Positions 21,169 through 33,167 are shown, counted from the first letter of the stretch. The stretch is 64,000 nucleotides of DNA from Tetmemena sp. SeJ-2015 (GCA_027382625.1 JAJKFJ010021175.1:231804-295803), one strand, 5' to 3'. A program made the numbers and translations. Notes: generated by a model from the sequence alone, not told the origin.

Positions 21169-23655
21169 ATGCAAGTTAAAGATAAAATGTAATAAGTAAA
21201 TTTATTTTTTTAAAAAAAGAGATCAATTTATTTTTAAGTAAAACAGGAGCCTGATACAAAACAGACATTGAGCCTAATCAAAAAGATAGCATATAAATCT
21301 ATTGGTATTTTTATTTACAAGCGTTTTTCTAAGAGAACGATATAAAAGAAGAAGATTTAAATGAAATACTGATACGGCTAAAATACGAGTACTTTAAAGC
21401 AGGAGATATAGTTTTTTCTTATGGTGAGACATTTGCTAAAATTTAGTAAACTTATTTCAAGCGTTTTATATTTGAACTGATCTGATACTTTCGTTTTTAT
21501 TTCACAATTAAGTGTTGTTAACTTTAAATTAGGTGATTATGGAGACAAGTTTTACATGATTTTCGAGGGAAGTGTGGGAGTTTTGATTCCCAATTCCAAG
21601 CGAGAAAGACAACTGTAGAGAGGGCTAATATGACAATGTCTCAAAGAGTTAATGATAGTGTGAAACAGAGGTCTCAAAATTAAGGTGGAAACTCCAATAG
21701 CATCATACCCAGTCTCGCTCTCAACCAATTAAGCAGCAACGATCTTAGAGCTGAGAATAGTTTAAACTTACTTCCTCTTAACTTATTTATGTAATTCTTA
21801 GAGATAAATTAATTTTTATAACTCGCAAGATGAAGAGTAGAGTTCCTCTGAAATAGAGGAAACTGAAGTAGCTAATGAATAATAAGCTACTTAGAGTGAT
21901 ATAGCTGAGGAGGAATTTGAAAGCGATTAAAGTAGTGAAAAAATAAGGCATAAAAATTCAGAAAAGACCCAAAGAATTAATCTAAGAGGTGGTGTTAAAG
22001 GAGAAGCTGTGCCAAAAATCATGAGGTAGAGCTACTAAGGATATACTGAAGATTTACCAAAAAGTAGGAATGCCAATATCGTAAGCAATAGCAAAAGTTA
22101 GAATGTTTAAAATAATACTCAAGGAGCTACTTCTAAATAGGAAAACTCGGTGGAAAGATCTAACGAGCGGTAGTTTATATTTAATCTTTAAAGCAAAGCG
22201 CTTCATAATTGAATTCTAGACTTTAGAAGAGCAACTAAAAGATAGCTATTGCAAGAATAAAGTATTATTCTTTTGATTTAAAAAGATATTTTGCTCTTTC
22301 TATATTTACCCAGGGCAATAAATGAGTCACAATCATTCATAGTCATTGTCTTCATTAGGCTAGCAATACAATCAGCCCCTGAAAGATGAGTTCTATAGAG
22401 AAGTTGTGGCTCTCTTAGCAGGAAGTAGCTTTGGTGAGCTAGCCCTCATCTAATTAAAGCCAAGAGCAGCCACAATTATTTGCAAAGAGGATTGTATTTT
22501 TGCTACTCTTGACAGGAATAGTTATGACAAAGTGTTGAAGAAAATCTAGCAAAATGTACTCAACTAGAATATCAAATTCCATTTATAGTAATTAAGTTTA
22601 ATATTCTATTCATTAATTCCTCTAGAGTATTCCTTTTTTCAGCAAATGGACAAAGAATTCAGTTGCAAAGTTCTCCTACTATTTTGAGCGCCTGCAGCTC
22701 AGAAGAGGATAGTGTTTATATAGGGAGCATGAAACGTGTCTCTATGTCTATTTAGTAGTTAGAGGAGAATTTGAAGTAAAAAAGAAGGTGAGGAACAATG
22801 CTTTATTAGCAGGAGCAACTGGCAATTAAGAAGGAGGGTTGCAGAAAGAGTATAGGTTTGATATGGCAGAATTCCTACCTCAGAACAAGAATAAAGTCTA
22901 CTCTGGGAATGTGAAGAATGGTAGATTCATCTAAGCTGTTAACAATTTCAAAGCTAAGAAAGCTGTCGAGCAAGTTCATACTCTAAGTATCATGATAATT
23001 GGTGCTGGTAATGTAATAGGTGAGGAAGATGCGATCAAAGATAGATTTAAATTTATGAATACTTGCATGTTATTAGACTTTACTCCACTACAGTTTATTG
23101 CTTCTCTTAAGAGGCTGAGGTTTTCAGGATATCACTGGAGAACTTTCATAAGTTTGTGAAAGCAACAGACATGGAAACTTGGATGATGCTGGAGCGTAAC
23201 GCCTTAACTAAAGAACTGAATGTTCTGCGAATTATGGAGGGTCATTGTAAACTTCACTCTGAGACTCATGTGCCATTAGAGGCTGACCGCCCCAACAAAT
23301 ATCTGGATATAGAACTTAACTATTCTTACTGCTAAGATTTCATATAAAAGTTTACTCTATGCATGTTTACATGAAGGAAATTAGGAGAACATACTTCCAG
23401 CCTAAACCTGAAGATTACTTTGTAGAAGAGCCAATCTTGCCACTAAATGAGAGAGTTAAAGACTACGAAATAAATGACAGAACGGTCAAACAAAAACTCA
23501 CCAAAGAAGAAAACGAAAAGGCAGATAGACTTTCACTAATGCATAGTCTCAAGAGGAGGCTTATGAGTCCAACTAGGAAAAATAACTACAACTAATTTGA
23601 TAATGAGGGTGATATGTCCTATAATGATAGGGATGTTGGAAATTTATTTCATTGA
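21169..23655 (+). CDS. Protein with two cyclic-nucleotide-binding domains
   Basis: The first cNMP-binding fold runs FFQENDIKEEDLNEILIRLK, KAGDIVFSYGDYGDKFYMIF, EGSVGVLIP. A long acidic Ser/Gln-rich insert (about 21600-22200) splits it from its second half (GSSFGELALIQLKPRAATII, CIFATLDRNSYDKVLKKI), which carries the phosphate-binding FGELAL and PRAAT motif. A second fold starts IPFFSKWTKNSVAKFSYYFE and ends in a helical, basic tail with RRTYFQPKPEDYF. FGELAL...RAAT is the hallmark of cAMP/cGMP binding; no kinase or channel domain follows. A GT-AG intron after the Tyr of FSY near 21434-21531 and a 37 bp TAG-flanked segment (22586-22622) interrupt it. Single-base shifts occur near 21600 and 23120. 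The stop is TGA 23653-23655. Confidence 0.78.
22586..22622. other. Candidate IES (37 bp, pointer TAG)
   Basis: TAG at 22586-22588 and 22623-22625 flank an AT-rich stretch. Removing 37 bp gives HLQSIPFFSKWTKN in frame, while GT-AG splicing of the same stretch (38 bp) does not. The repeat is only 3 bp, so a sequence error in a true intron is possible. Confidence 0.5.
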
Positions 23656-23930
23656 TAAATATCTTCTTTTAATGAAATCATTCTGCTCCCAGAAAACTGT
23701 AATCTCCAAAAAGATTTTGAAACGAAATTCCAAAAATAGACCATAGAATTCAACTTTTCTAAAATTTAAGGCAAAAGTACCACCTCTCATGTAAAATAAA
23801 AGGCATTTGAGTAAATTCAAGCTTAAAACTAATTCATTATATAAGGGTTTTTTAAATAAAGTTTTAATTTCTGAAGACTTCTTCTGGAAAATTCAATGGG
23901 TAATACCCACCATAGTCAGCAAGCACTTAA
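23656..23930. other. Intergenic, AT-rich
   Basis: Spacer between the cyclic-nucleotide-binding gene and the next plus-strand gene. No coding signal is seen. Confidence 0.45.
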
Positions 23931-26011
23931 ATGAAAATGGATATATAGAATATCTCTAACTTCAATCCTCAGTCAAATGACAGCTATCTCAATTCAGCAA
24001 ATAATAATAGCCCAACTAGAATAGACATCGAAAGAGCAAATAATCTATCTTTCACAAATCAAGTTCCATCTTTGAGAGAAGGATATACCTTCAAAATTAA
24101 AGATGCAAGATAGTCAGATTTAATGAGAAGAGAGAGGCAAGTCATTGATACTTACTCTGGATATTAAAATATTCATAAAGGAGAGGAAAGTAATTTGAGC
24201 AGGTAATTTTTTTTACTAGATTTATCTATTTAAGAGCAGAGGATCAGAGCATCCTTATTCTAATAGCTAAGTTATTTTTAAAGTTTTACTGATATTTAAG
24301 TGAGATAAAAAAGCGGCTCTAGCATTTAGTCAATTTCACATGCATCACGAGGATTCTAAAGAATAAGAAAGTTAAACAATCTTTCTGCTTTAAATACCTT
24401 CAATGAACAGCATTCCTACACTCTTTCGACTCAGACTAACTCGGTAATCAGAGATACAAACAACTAGAAAGTCTTAAATTAGCAGCAATAAGCTTATTAA
24501 ACAAGGAACCGAAATATTGTTAACTTGAATAATTTTTTTTCTTCGGCTTGATAATTATATTTATCTGAATAAAATGAGCATGAGTGAATTAAAAGGGACA
24601 GAGAGCTCAGTATCTCAACTGGAGAATTCTTAAGTGAATCTCTTGCAAGCATAAGGCTCCATTTATTCCAATCAAATAATTTCAAGCCATATGGCTTTCA
24701 ACTCTCAAAAAGTTCACTCAATCGGAGGACCACTTCTATAATTTTATAACTAGATTTAATTATTTCTCACTTCCTCAAAAGACTTTACAATTGAGAAGCA
24801 AGAATGAAGAATCAAAAAGGTTTATCAAGCAACACATAAGTTAATTTACCAATTTCTCTCAATCTCAAGACCACCTATCTTCGGGATTTATTTCTATTCA
24901 GCAATAATACAATGAAAATGACAAAAGTTAAATCTTAAATTAACTTATCATACTTTATTAAGTTTCAAGCTTGAAGAGCAAAGAAACAATGCTCACAATT
25001 AGTCTTAACTTTCCCAGCTCAAATAAATATATTTGTTTCTAAAGCTAAGCGATATATTCGAGGGATAAATATTGAAGCCAATAGGCACGAGTGCTCAAAC
25101 TTTGGTTCAAAATGAAAAGTCTGGTGAAATAAAAGTACCAGGGAAGATATCTGTGATAGACTAGTCAAGCAGTATTAATATTCAAGTTTTTCCATAGAAA
25201 AGCTAACAATCTACTGACTACAGAGATCTTAGATTTTTCATAAAGTATTTACTTGAATTAAGTTCTCTATCCCAAAGAGAAGGAAGAGCAAAAGAGATAG
25301 CCTCACATTAAATTCTCAAAGCAGCTCTCCCAAACAGATTCTCTCGTAAAGAAATTGTCTCTATTAGATTCCAATCTGAAGAAGCAAAGTGAATAAATAG
25401 AAAAACAGCCTATTGAACTAGCTTTCGTAGCAAATTAGGATGGAAATGCATAAAGTGATTAGCACTAAACTTTAGAAATTAAGAGTGGAGCTGATAAAAC
25501 CTCAAAACTTATGTCTCCTCCCAGAGTTACTTTCAAACAGCCAAGCTAAGAACTCATCAATAATCAACAAAAGAGGCATGTATACTTTTATAATTGATTT
25601 TAATAAGCAAGGATAACTTCTGTCAAGAAATTAAGGAAAGGTGTTAACATAGAATAATCCTAAGATAGAGTAAAGCCAGCAGCCATAATACCTATTTAAT
25701 TATACAATGAATTTCGGGAATTCACATGGCACCTTCTATAACCATGTGAGTAAAGAATCGATGAGTTTAAATAGATATTCTTCAACTAATCCTTATTCAA
25801 GTTCTGCTTTTGACACTAATTTTTCATTCATTAACCAAAAATAATTTTTTAAATTAATTAGAAGGCTAAGATTCAGCACAGAAATTTATTACAGCTCACA
25901 AAGATGAATAAGAATATTAAAAGTTTGACAGCTAATTAACGAAGTTTGAATTCTAATTAAATTTCTAGAAGCTAAGTGAGAGCATCAAACAGCTTTTCGC
26001 ACTAACTTTGA
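23931..26011 (+). CDS. Low-complexity Ser/Asn/Gln-rich protein, unknown
   Basis: Starts MKMDIQNISNFNPQSNDSYL and ends KNIKSLTANQRSLNSNQISR...QVRASNSFSHQL at TGA 26009-26011. It is rich in Ser, Asn, Gln and Lys with no recognised domain; one moderately ordered stretch reads DYRDLRFFIKYLLELSSLSQ. The frame changes at AT-rich breaks near 24200, 24540, 24760, 25060, 25610 and 25850, each plausibly an intron or IES. Its last 600 bp (from about 25404) are duplicated at 33168-33720 in a degraded, shortened form, which marks the left end of the tandem duplication. Confidence 0.5.
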
Positions 26012-26192
26012 AAATTCTATAACAGGCCTCGATTAATATTACAAACTCATTTATTTTCGAAATTACATTTCTCTTTCTTCTATTTTTTGTTTATATTGAA
26101 TGTAAATATTAATTCCCATATCTATTTTTGTTGTCACTAAAGTTTTAAAAGCAATTAATTAGTTTGTGAAATTGTAAATATATTGTTAGAAT

Positions 26193-29100
26193 ATGGATTT
26201 ATTTGACGAGTTGGAATACAAATTATTGGAAGATAGGAACTTTCTGAATCGGAAAGTGAATGAAATAGTGGAAAAGAAATGCCTGGTGAGTGATGGGCAC
26301 GACTGCGGAGAAGATTTTCTTGAATAGGTCTATGACAATCTCTCAATATTTATTGAGCACTGGTGCGAGGCGCAAGCCAAACTTAAATCTGGTCAGCTTG
26401 CGAAAGACGCTATTTCTGATCCAAAACTTCAAGATGTCAGTCTTATTAATTTCACATTAATCTCTAATTATAATAATATAATAAAGAGTCTGCAATAAAG
26501 TTTGAAGAAATACATTTGCAGTCAAACCAAAGAGTAGCAAGATAAATCCTTGAAGGCATTAGAGTTATTCAACCAACAGTCTGGAAATGTTCTTGGGAAG
26601 AGAAAACTGAGACAGCAAGAAGAGGGCAAATAGGATTAAAGAGAAGACGTTAGTATAGAGGGTAACAAAAAGCGATTAAAGATTGATATTGATCAGAAAC
26701 TGAAAGAAGGCTAGATCAGTAAAAATTAAATGGCTCTATCCTAAATTGATAGGATATAATCTGAGTAAGAAATAAACCTTAACAATTTATTTTATCTTGT
26801 TTATTTATATTGAACATCTAATATTGAATTAGGGCTCATATTTTAATTTAACAATGAGAAGTAAGAAGCTGATAACTTCTCCTCTATATTGGATGATGAA
26901 ATATATCCTCCCATTTAATTAATATGTATCAATTCTTAGAATGTAAGATGCATATATACAAATTTGAATTTTAAGTAAGCAACAATAGGAGGATATTAAA
27001 ACAAAGAAGGAATAAGAGGAAAAAGATTCCAAAGATTTGATTAAAAAATTGATTGAGTAGGATGAATAGATGGCCAAGAATTTGTCTATAAAATATTCTC
27101 ATTAATAAAAAGAGTAAGCGAAAAAAGCAAAGGGTAAATTTGTGATAATTAAAACTTAAATAATTTTTGCTTCTTGATGATTAAATAGAGATAGTCATGA
27201 CTATTGAAACTTTTACTTTAAATGGATTTATTTCTGAAATTCATTTAGAATATAAAATGATTAAACTTTGATAAATTTGTGGATTCTTAAAAAGGGCCTA
27301 AGAAAAAGCAAGAAGAAGAGAAAAAGCTTAAGAGAGGGGATGGATATTTGATATCAGAAGATGAGAAGTCAGATGATGATGAGGGAGAGAGGGAATTATC
27401 TCAGGAAGATAAAGAGCTGATAGAAATTTATGGCCCAAAGATTAGAATCACAAAGTGGTGCTTTGAAAACGACTCTGAATATAAAAAGTTTTACCCAAAT
27501 GGAATGGGAGGAAAGAGAAAAGAATAGAGAAAGTCATTAAATGATGGAAAAGACTCGATTGCAGATTAAGGATCAGAGTACGATGATGAATATGACTCTG
27601 AAGAAGAAGCTTATGATCCTAACCACATCATGAATCCTGGAAATCCTTTTTATCCAATGGGAAATTTTATTGGTAAACCTGCAGCTAAGGGTAAAAAGCC
27701 TGCTTAAAAGAAATAGGCTGGTAGAAAGAAAGGGAAGGGGAAATCTGTCATAATAATTGATGATGATTTGTTAATGATGATATATAGTCAAGAAGTAAGA
27801 TGAATAGCAAATGTATTTTGAGGTAATTAACGGAGTCGGATACACTGTCATAGAGGAAATAGGATAAAAAATTATCGAAGATGCTTATCAAAAGTTCAAG
27901 AGGTCGGGGGAAGAATAGGACATATACTTGGAAGTGAGTGAAGACATTTATCAAATCAAATTCAGTAAAGAGTTTAATGGGTAATGGTAGATTAAGAATA
28001 CGGCAACATAAAAAGATAGAAGACTCAGAAGACTTGATATTATAAAAGGACCTTTTTACATTACCAGCACTTACGAGTGGCTAGTGAAAGATAAAGAAGG
28101 CAATATACTTCCCGCTTTTGAAGAAAAAGAAATAGGAGAGATTATAGCTGAGAATTTAATAAAAAAGAGAATTAAATTAGATATTAAATTAAAATGGAAT
28201 AAAATCGCGACTGTTGAACTATGTCAGATTTGAATAATTATTATACCATTCGATTCAGCATGAAATTCTAAGAACTTTTTATCCTTGCAACTTTTGTGTG
28301 GGACCGCTCATTGCAAATTTATAAGCGAGACAAGTTTGAATGACAGTGAAATGGAGGACGATGATGAGTGCGCGCGACATATCTCTTTTCTGAGAGGAGC
28401 TGAGGCGATGATTAAAGAAGAAACTCATATTAATTTTTAGCAAGCTATCGAACAAGCAGCAGATCAAAGGGTGAATCTGTGATTTCAACTGACACAAAGT
28501 TGCAACTCCCCCATTTATTATTTTAATCAATCACCGATTTTAATTTAAATCTCAACTATAATGAAGCTTACTAGAGAGTATTGACTTTAAAATCTGATCA
28601 ATCCGCATTCATATTGCTGAATCAATAAAAGCACTTATTTTGCTGTGAATATAAAAAGAAAGAAAAGCCTTATTTGATAGACCCTATTAAGTTATAGAGG
28701 ATGGAGGTTGTTAAAAAAGAAATAATTAAGAAATGGGATTTTATCAGAACTTTGATACCTCCTAAAGAGTTGTCAGTTGAGAATGGTAATATATTCAAAA
28801 TAATAGATATTATATGCTATCATCAGATTTATGAAATAAAAAAATAAATTAACTATGCAAGAGTTTACTAAAAAGTAAATAGAAATAGTTAATTAACATA
28901 TCAAGAAATTTACCCAGATATTTTCTAACCTTGATTAATAATTAAAAAATAAATGAGTCTAAAGGTTTAAATTTGGAGAAAGCTATATTAATTTTTCATG
29001 CATTATAAATGTCAGATATTAGGTTTATCTCAATCAATTATTTACAAATTAAATTCTATTTTAATCCTCACTCAACGCGTGCCCTTACTTCATTAAAAAG

Positions 29101-32044
29101 AAATAGTATGCGCATTTGCTATTTCTCAAATATGTTTATTATAGGACAGATACAATTGGATGATCTGCGAAATTAGTTTCTTTAATTCAAAGTGATTTAA
29201 ATTATCAATGTAGCTGATATTAAATTGACTTTATTAATTTTGGTATTTAAAAACGAAAATAGGTTTTCAAAGAGGTGACCGAAAACAACAACTGCGCAGA
29301 CTTTAGATCAGATAAGGATCAACAATGAATCATACATAAAAATTATAGAAGGATGTGAAAAAAATTAGGAGTAAAGGTAAGATTACATTTCATGTCATGC
29401 TTAGCTTAGATCAGGAATAAGAAAGAAATTTATGAGAAAAATTGAAGCCAGCTAATGCAAATAGAACAATTCAAAGAACTTTATAACATGAAAAACTTTC
29501 CTAGAAATCAATTTTGAAGAAAACTACAGGAAATTCAAAAATAATCATCGCAAATACTTGTCAGCTTGTGTCTCCTACTCTATATATATGCATTTTAAGA
29601 TCTATTTCGCAGATCATCTAATTGTATCTGTCCTATATTATAGATTAAAAGTGAATTAATTATGTTTGCTTCACGAGTCATATATGATAGAGTACTTCAA
29701 AATAAAATTACTCAACCGCAGTAAATATTTATGATTTAATACTTTTTTTACTTTCTTTTAAGGATAGGCTACGTAGAGGCTGCTATGTTGGCTTAAAAAT
29801 ATTAAACCTGTATTTTAGGCAAAGGGATTTTCGAGATATAAGTGAAAGTTTATCCATTTCTAATAAATTGCAATGTGCAGAAATTTAAATTATCAAATAA
29901 TTATTTTTTAGTTTTCCCTTAGACCTATTTAGGCATTTTACAAAGTGAATTTAATTTATGTAATTTTAAAATTAGAAAAAAATTGTCTTATATTCTAAAA
30001 TCAGAGCCAGACTATGAGTTCGTAGCAAAGAAATTCTTAGGAACATCAAAATTTAAATTATTAAATTATTTAAAGACATTCAAGAATGGTGCACAAGGAG
30101 CTATATTTTATAAATTAATTTAGATCTCTTCCACCAGCTCCTCCAGTCTTTATGGGAGGAGCTCTTATGGTTTATAGTTCTTATGTTATTTTAAAAAGTA
30201 TTATGGGTCTAGGAAGTCTTGGTGCTAATCCTGTGCTTCCAGTAGGAGCAGCTCTACCTAGAATTGTTAGCATCTAGAAGGTGTATAACTGTGTGCTTTT
30301 CGAGAAATTTATGAACGAATTTAAAAGGATGGTGAGAAAATATCCAAACCTTGAAGTAACTGATAAATCCACTTTCAATATATTTTCTGAATAGTTTATT
30401 TTGCCAATTTTATAATGAAGCACTTGTTCCATGGTACGAGAAACACAAACCCTAAACTAATTTACAGCACTGAGGACGGCCTTGATATCAGATTTTCAAA
30501 TGGTGGTTAATATGGATAAGGAGTTTATTTTGCAAATAATTCCTATTACTCAAATAATTTTGCTTATCCAAAGAAGAAGAATGGAGAATACCAAATGTTC
30601 ATGGCATTAGTGCTCGTAGGAGACAGTGTTTTAAATATTATAAATTTCAAAGTGTTTATATGAACCCTGGGCACTATAGAATCCCTCCTCTGAAAGGCAA
30701 TAGCAAAACAGAGAGATACGATTCTATCAATAATGGAAAAAATGGTATTTACGTATTGCTTCTGCAAAAATAAAACTAATTGTTGAAAGTTAAAATATTT
30801 TATCTATAATTTTCGACAATTAAAACTCCTAAAATCAGAAATATTATGAGAAAATTTTCTAAGGAAAATAAAAAAAAAAAAATTTTTGAAAAAATTTTAG
30901 AAATTTCAAAAAATTTACAAAATACGAATTATCTAGTTTTAGAGGAGATTCCTCCAATAGTTACAACTCTCAAGCATGGAGTCTTGCTTTGAGCTAGCTG
31001 AAACTTTACTGACACCATACACTAAGGCTTCTGATTCATGAACTCAATCTTCCTCTTCTTCTCCTCTTGCTTCCTCTTTAGTTGAACCTTGTCAAGGTAT
31101 CGTGCTTGCTCTTAGCTGGCACCAATCTTTAAAGTTTCTTTATCCTCCATTACGAACTCAGCCATGTGCTTCTTCTCCATGTGTTTTTGAGGAAAGCAGA
31201 GTGAGAGAATGTCTGCTCACAAGTTGAGCAAGGATAGCGAACCGTCCATTTTCTAATGCTTCATATAGATTTTAGGTTTGTCTGAGTGGACTTCCTTGAT
31301 GTGCCGCTTGAGGCTCTGAGGATATTCGAACTGTAGTTGACATTACTCGCATTCAAAAAGTTTCTTCTCCTCATTGATCTCTGGAGCAGCAGCCAGAAAA
31401 TCATTCTCGGATTCGTGAATTACGGGTATTTTTCGTATAAATATTCTTATTGTTAGAAAAGCTCTTCTCTATACTAATTAGAGTAAGTAATATGTGTAAA
31501 GGCTATAACGCGCTTCACTCGATTCACAGTTTTGTACGTTATGCCATTTCAACGATAGATGTTTGCTACAGTCTACGGAGAGATCTTGAGATAAGGAAAC
31601 TATCTATGGAAGATCTTCTACTCCAAACTGAAGTGCGCTTAGTGGCGAAGAGTTTGAGGATCAATCAAATAATTGATGTGCACATCTTGAAACTTAGAAG
31701 TGCGATGAGGAACAGCTGCAACTCCTAACTTTCTCATCTGCAAAGCAACTTTCAAATGCGAGAGTAAGTGGGGCGCTGGCACTCTCAACTTTTGCGATGG
31801 AGTTGATGTTGAGAACTGGCTATTACTACTGATAAGGGTGACTACATCCATACCTTAGAGTCAAAATGAAACTGAGATAGGATGGATCATGTAGTTATTT
31901 TTGAGTAATTTCGCGTTTGACTCGCATGATTATAAGTATTAATAAAGAAATTAATTATACACAACTTATTTTCACTTTCTTATCATATTATGGGGTATTA
32001 ATGTAAAATCTTACCCAGGCTATTTGATTACTTACAAGCCGTGA
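26193..32044 (+). CDS. PARP-type ADP-ribosyltransferase, copy A
   Basis: Begins MDLFDELEYKLLEDRNFLNR. A Lys/Glu-rich middle is followed by a WWE-like module (VNGVGY-like INGVGYTVIEEIGQKIIEDA, IYQIKFSKEFNGQWQIKN, RRLRRLDI), a Gly-rich hydrophobic linker (MGLGSLGANPVLPVGAALPR) and the catalytic domain (HLFHGTRNTNPKLIYSTEDG, LDIRFSNGG, YGQGVYFANNSYYSNNFAYP, MFMALVLVGDS, NPGHYRIPPLKG, TERYDSINNGKNGIYVL, YPGYLITYKP, TGA 32042-32044). The H of HGT and the Y of YFA are present, but the position of the PARP1 catalytic Glu is Ile (GIYVL), which predicts mono-ADP-ribosylation or inactivity. It is interrupted by IESs at 26439, 28143 (inverted-repeat element), 28800, 30625 and 30754. The WWE call is moderate. 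Confidence 0.82.
26439..26486. other. IES (48 bp, pointer AGTCT), copy A
   Basis: AGTCT occurs at 26439-26443 and 26487-26491. Removal gives KLQDVSLQQSLKKYICSQ in frame. Paralog B has the same pointer at the same site around a 3,500 bp segment. Confidence 0.75.
28143..28560. mobile_element. 418 bp TA-flanked inverted-repeat element (MITE/IES-like), copy 1
   Basis: Left end TATAGCTGAGAATTTAATAA; the right end read in reverse complement is TATAGTTGAGATTTAAATTA, so there are imperfect terminal inverted repeats of about 24 bp bounded by TA. Removing the element while keeping one TA restores the PARP A frame (EEKEIGEINEAYQRVLTLKS) at exactly the length seen in paralog B, which has no insertion here. 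A related copy lies at 58454-58861. No ORF of note is present, so it would be non-autonomous. Both ends fit the TAYAGYNR end consensus known from TA-bounded IESs and Tc1/mariner-related elements of other ciliates. Confidence 0.82.
28800..29979. other. IES-like insertion of about 1.18 kb in copy A
   Basis: Paralog B reads continuously from GNIFRLQNIPKSEPDYEFVA at this point. In copy A, GNIFK is separated from LSYILKSEPDYEFVAKKF by about 1.18 kb of AT-rich DNA. An AAA or AAAAT repeat at the two edges could be the pointer, but the junction cannot be fixed to the base. No gene is recognised inside. Confidence 0.65.
30625..30650. other. IES (26 bp, pointer AGTGTTT), copy A
   Basis: AGTGTTT occurs at 30625-30631 and 30651-30657. 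Removal yields LVGDSVYMNPGHYRIPPLKG in frame. Any GT-AG reading of this short segment breaks the frame. Paralog B has the same site with pointer AGTGTA and a 28 bp segment. Confidence 0.85.
30754..31985. other. Long IES (1,232 bp, pointer TATT) carrying a zinc-finger gene
   Basis: TATT occurs at 30754-30757 and 31986-31989. Removal joins NGKNGIYV to LWGINVKSYPGYLITYKP, the expected end of the ADP-ribosyltransferase domain. Paralog B has a 56 bp segment at the same protein position. The insertion carries a C2H2 zinc-finger gene on the opposite strand. Confidence 0.68.
30890..31851 (-). CDS. C2H2 zinc-finger protein nested in the PARP A IES
   Basis: From ATG 31851: MDVVTLISSNSQFSTSTPSQ, then two C2H2 fingers. 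The first is FECEQCQLQFEYPQSLKRHI...H with the Cys2His2 spacing, the second YPCSTCEQTFSHSAFLKN followed by HMEKKH. A basic coiled tail (YLDKVQLKRKQEEKKRKIEF) follows. One-base shifts occur between the fingers (AAAA run) and inside the second finger, so either the sequence has homopolymer errors or the gene is decaying. An AT-rich gap at 31440-31600 may be an intron or IES. No clear TGA closes the frame; the end near 30890 is where coding composition stops. It lies antisense within the eliminated segment of PARP A. It might bind nucleic acid, but no target can be inferred. Confidence 0.6.
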
Positions 32045-32210
32045 AGCGGAAATAAAAAAGAGAGAGAGATAGAGAGTATAATAATATTTCATTCAAGATA
32101 ATTTCAAGTTTTATCAATCTAAAGTTAACTTTTAAATCAATATTCTAAATATAAAAAACCAAAAGCAATAAATTATTAATATTTCAAATAACTATATTTT
32201 GTTAAATTAC

Positions 32211-32410
32211 TTTAAATCCAAAGTATTTCAGTGTCAATTAGAATAGAATTTCTTCAATTAATCATTTTTCTTGAGGTTTTTTATCTCAGCAAATAATTAA
32301 TTTTATCAAGTCCTTCTTGAGATTGTGAAACTCAGCCAACTCTCTCCCATCCATATGTAGTTCTTCTTATAATTAAATTGCTTATGCCAATTTTAAATTC
32401 TTCATTTTTA
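32211..32410 (-). pseudogene. Degenerate 3' fragment of the coiled-coil gene (unit A)
   Basis: This stretch resembles the antisense 3' end of the coiled-coil gene at 40450-40700 (AATCCAAAGTATTTCAGTGT against AATCCAGAGTATCTCAATAT, then the CTTCAATTAATCATTTT, TTTATCTCA and CTCAGCCAACTCTCTCCCAT landmarks). Internal deletions destroy the frame. Confidence 0.6.
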
Positions 32411-32984
32411 CTTTTTCCCAAAATTAAAATATAAAATTTTGAAAGGTATTTTAGATTTACCATGAAGTTTAATATTTTTAATTGAAACTAGATCCCAAAA
32501 TTCTTTTTCTATTTAAGAAATTACTGCTCTTTTTCTATTTTTTAAGATGATGAAGTTTTAGTATTTTTTAGAATAAAGAAGAAATAGTGAAGATAATGGG
32601 TAAAGAACAAATAATCTTGAGTAAGGTTCTATATATATTGCAAAGAGGAAGTAAAAATTAGCACTTTAACTATCTAAGAACATATTTCTACTCATTTACA
32701 GAAGTTTGAAGTCTACAGAGCCTAATCTTTTGCTATTATTACTCATTTATAAGAACAACAATTAAAGTTGGAGTATTTCTCATATCGAGAGTTTGCAGAG
32801 TATAGATCAAACTTATTGCAGAGCAGTCGTGCCTTTGACAAATGACTAGGACATCACTAAGAATCATGCACCTGTCCTACCTTCACAATGGGCGAACTCT
32901 TGCTAATCTAAAACACTTTTTTAAAAGCAAGATCTTGTTCCATTGATAATTACTAAAGATAAAAAAAAGATAATATAAAATTTC
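32411..32984. other. AT-rich inter-unit spacer
   Basis: Between the two degenerate fragments I see no coding frame. A stretch near 32860 (CATGCACCTGTCCTACC) is less AT-rich but shows no motif. Confidence 0.4.
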
Positions 32985-33167
32985 AAACCACTTTATTTTG
33001 TTAAATTCTTTAAATCCAAAGTATTTAGGTAAAATAAAATTCTTCAATTAATTATTTCTTGGTTATTCAAAAATTTTGGATACTCGAATGTGAACTCAGA
33101 ACTCTCTCATATCTATATACAGTGCTCCTTTTATTTAAATTGTTTAGGCTAATTTAAATTCTTCATT
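32985..33167 (-). pseudogene. Second degenerate fragment of the same gene end
   Basis: This repeats the landmarks of 32190-32400 in the same order (TATTTTGTTAAATT, TTTAAATCCAAAGTATTT, CTTCAATTAAT, CTCTCATATCTATAT, TTTAAATTCTTCATT), so a partial extra copy sits directly before unit B. It is shorter and not translatable. Confidence 0.6.

Larger units (their letters stand above)
25404..32410. repeat. Tandem segmental duplication, unit A
   Basis: Unit A matches unit B (33168-40720) in order: the 3' end of the low-complexity gene, an AT-rich gap with a shared TATTGTTAGAATATGGATTT start, the whole PARP-type gene, and the antisense 3' end of the coiled-coil gene (TTTAAATCCAAAGTAT against CTCTAAATCCAGAGTAT). 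The offset between units is about 7.5-8.2 kb and varies because each unit carries different insertions. Confidence 0.8.

Noticed and set aside
30625..30657. GT-AG intron instead of an IES in PARP A
   Set aside because: The possible GT...AG segment is 27 bp and leaves the catalytic domain out of frame, whereas pointer excision of 26 bp keeps it, with a parallel case in copy B.
31450..31728. Plus-strand ORF in the PARP A IES
   Set aside because: It overlaps the zinc-finger gene's N-terminal coding on the other strand and shows no motif; the minus-strand reading fits better.
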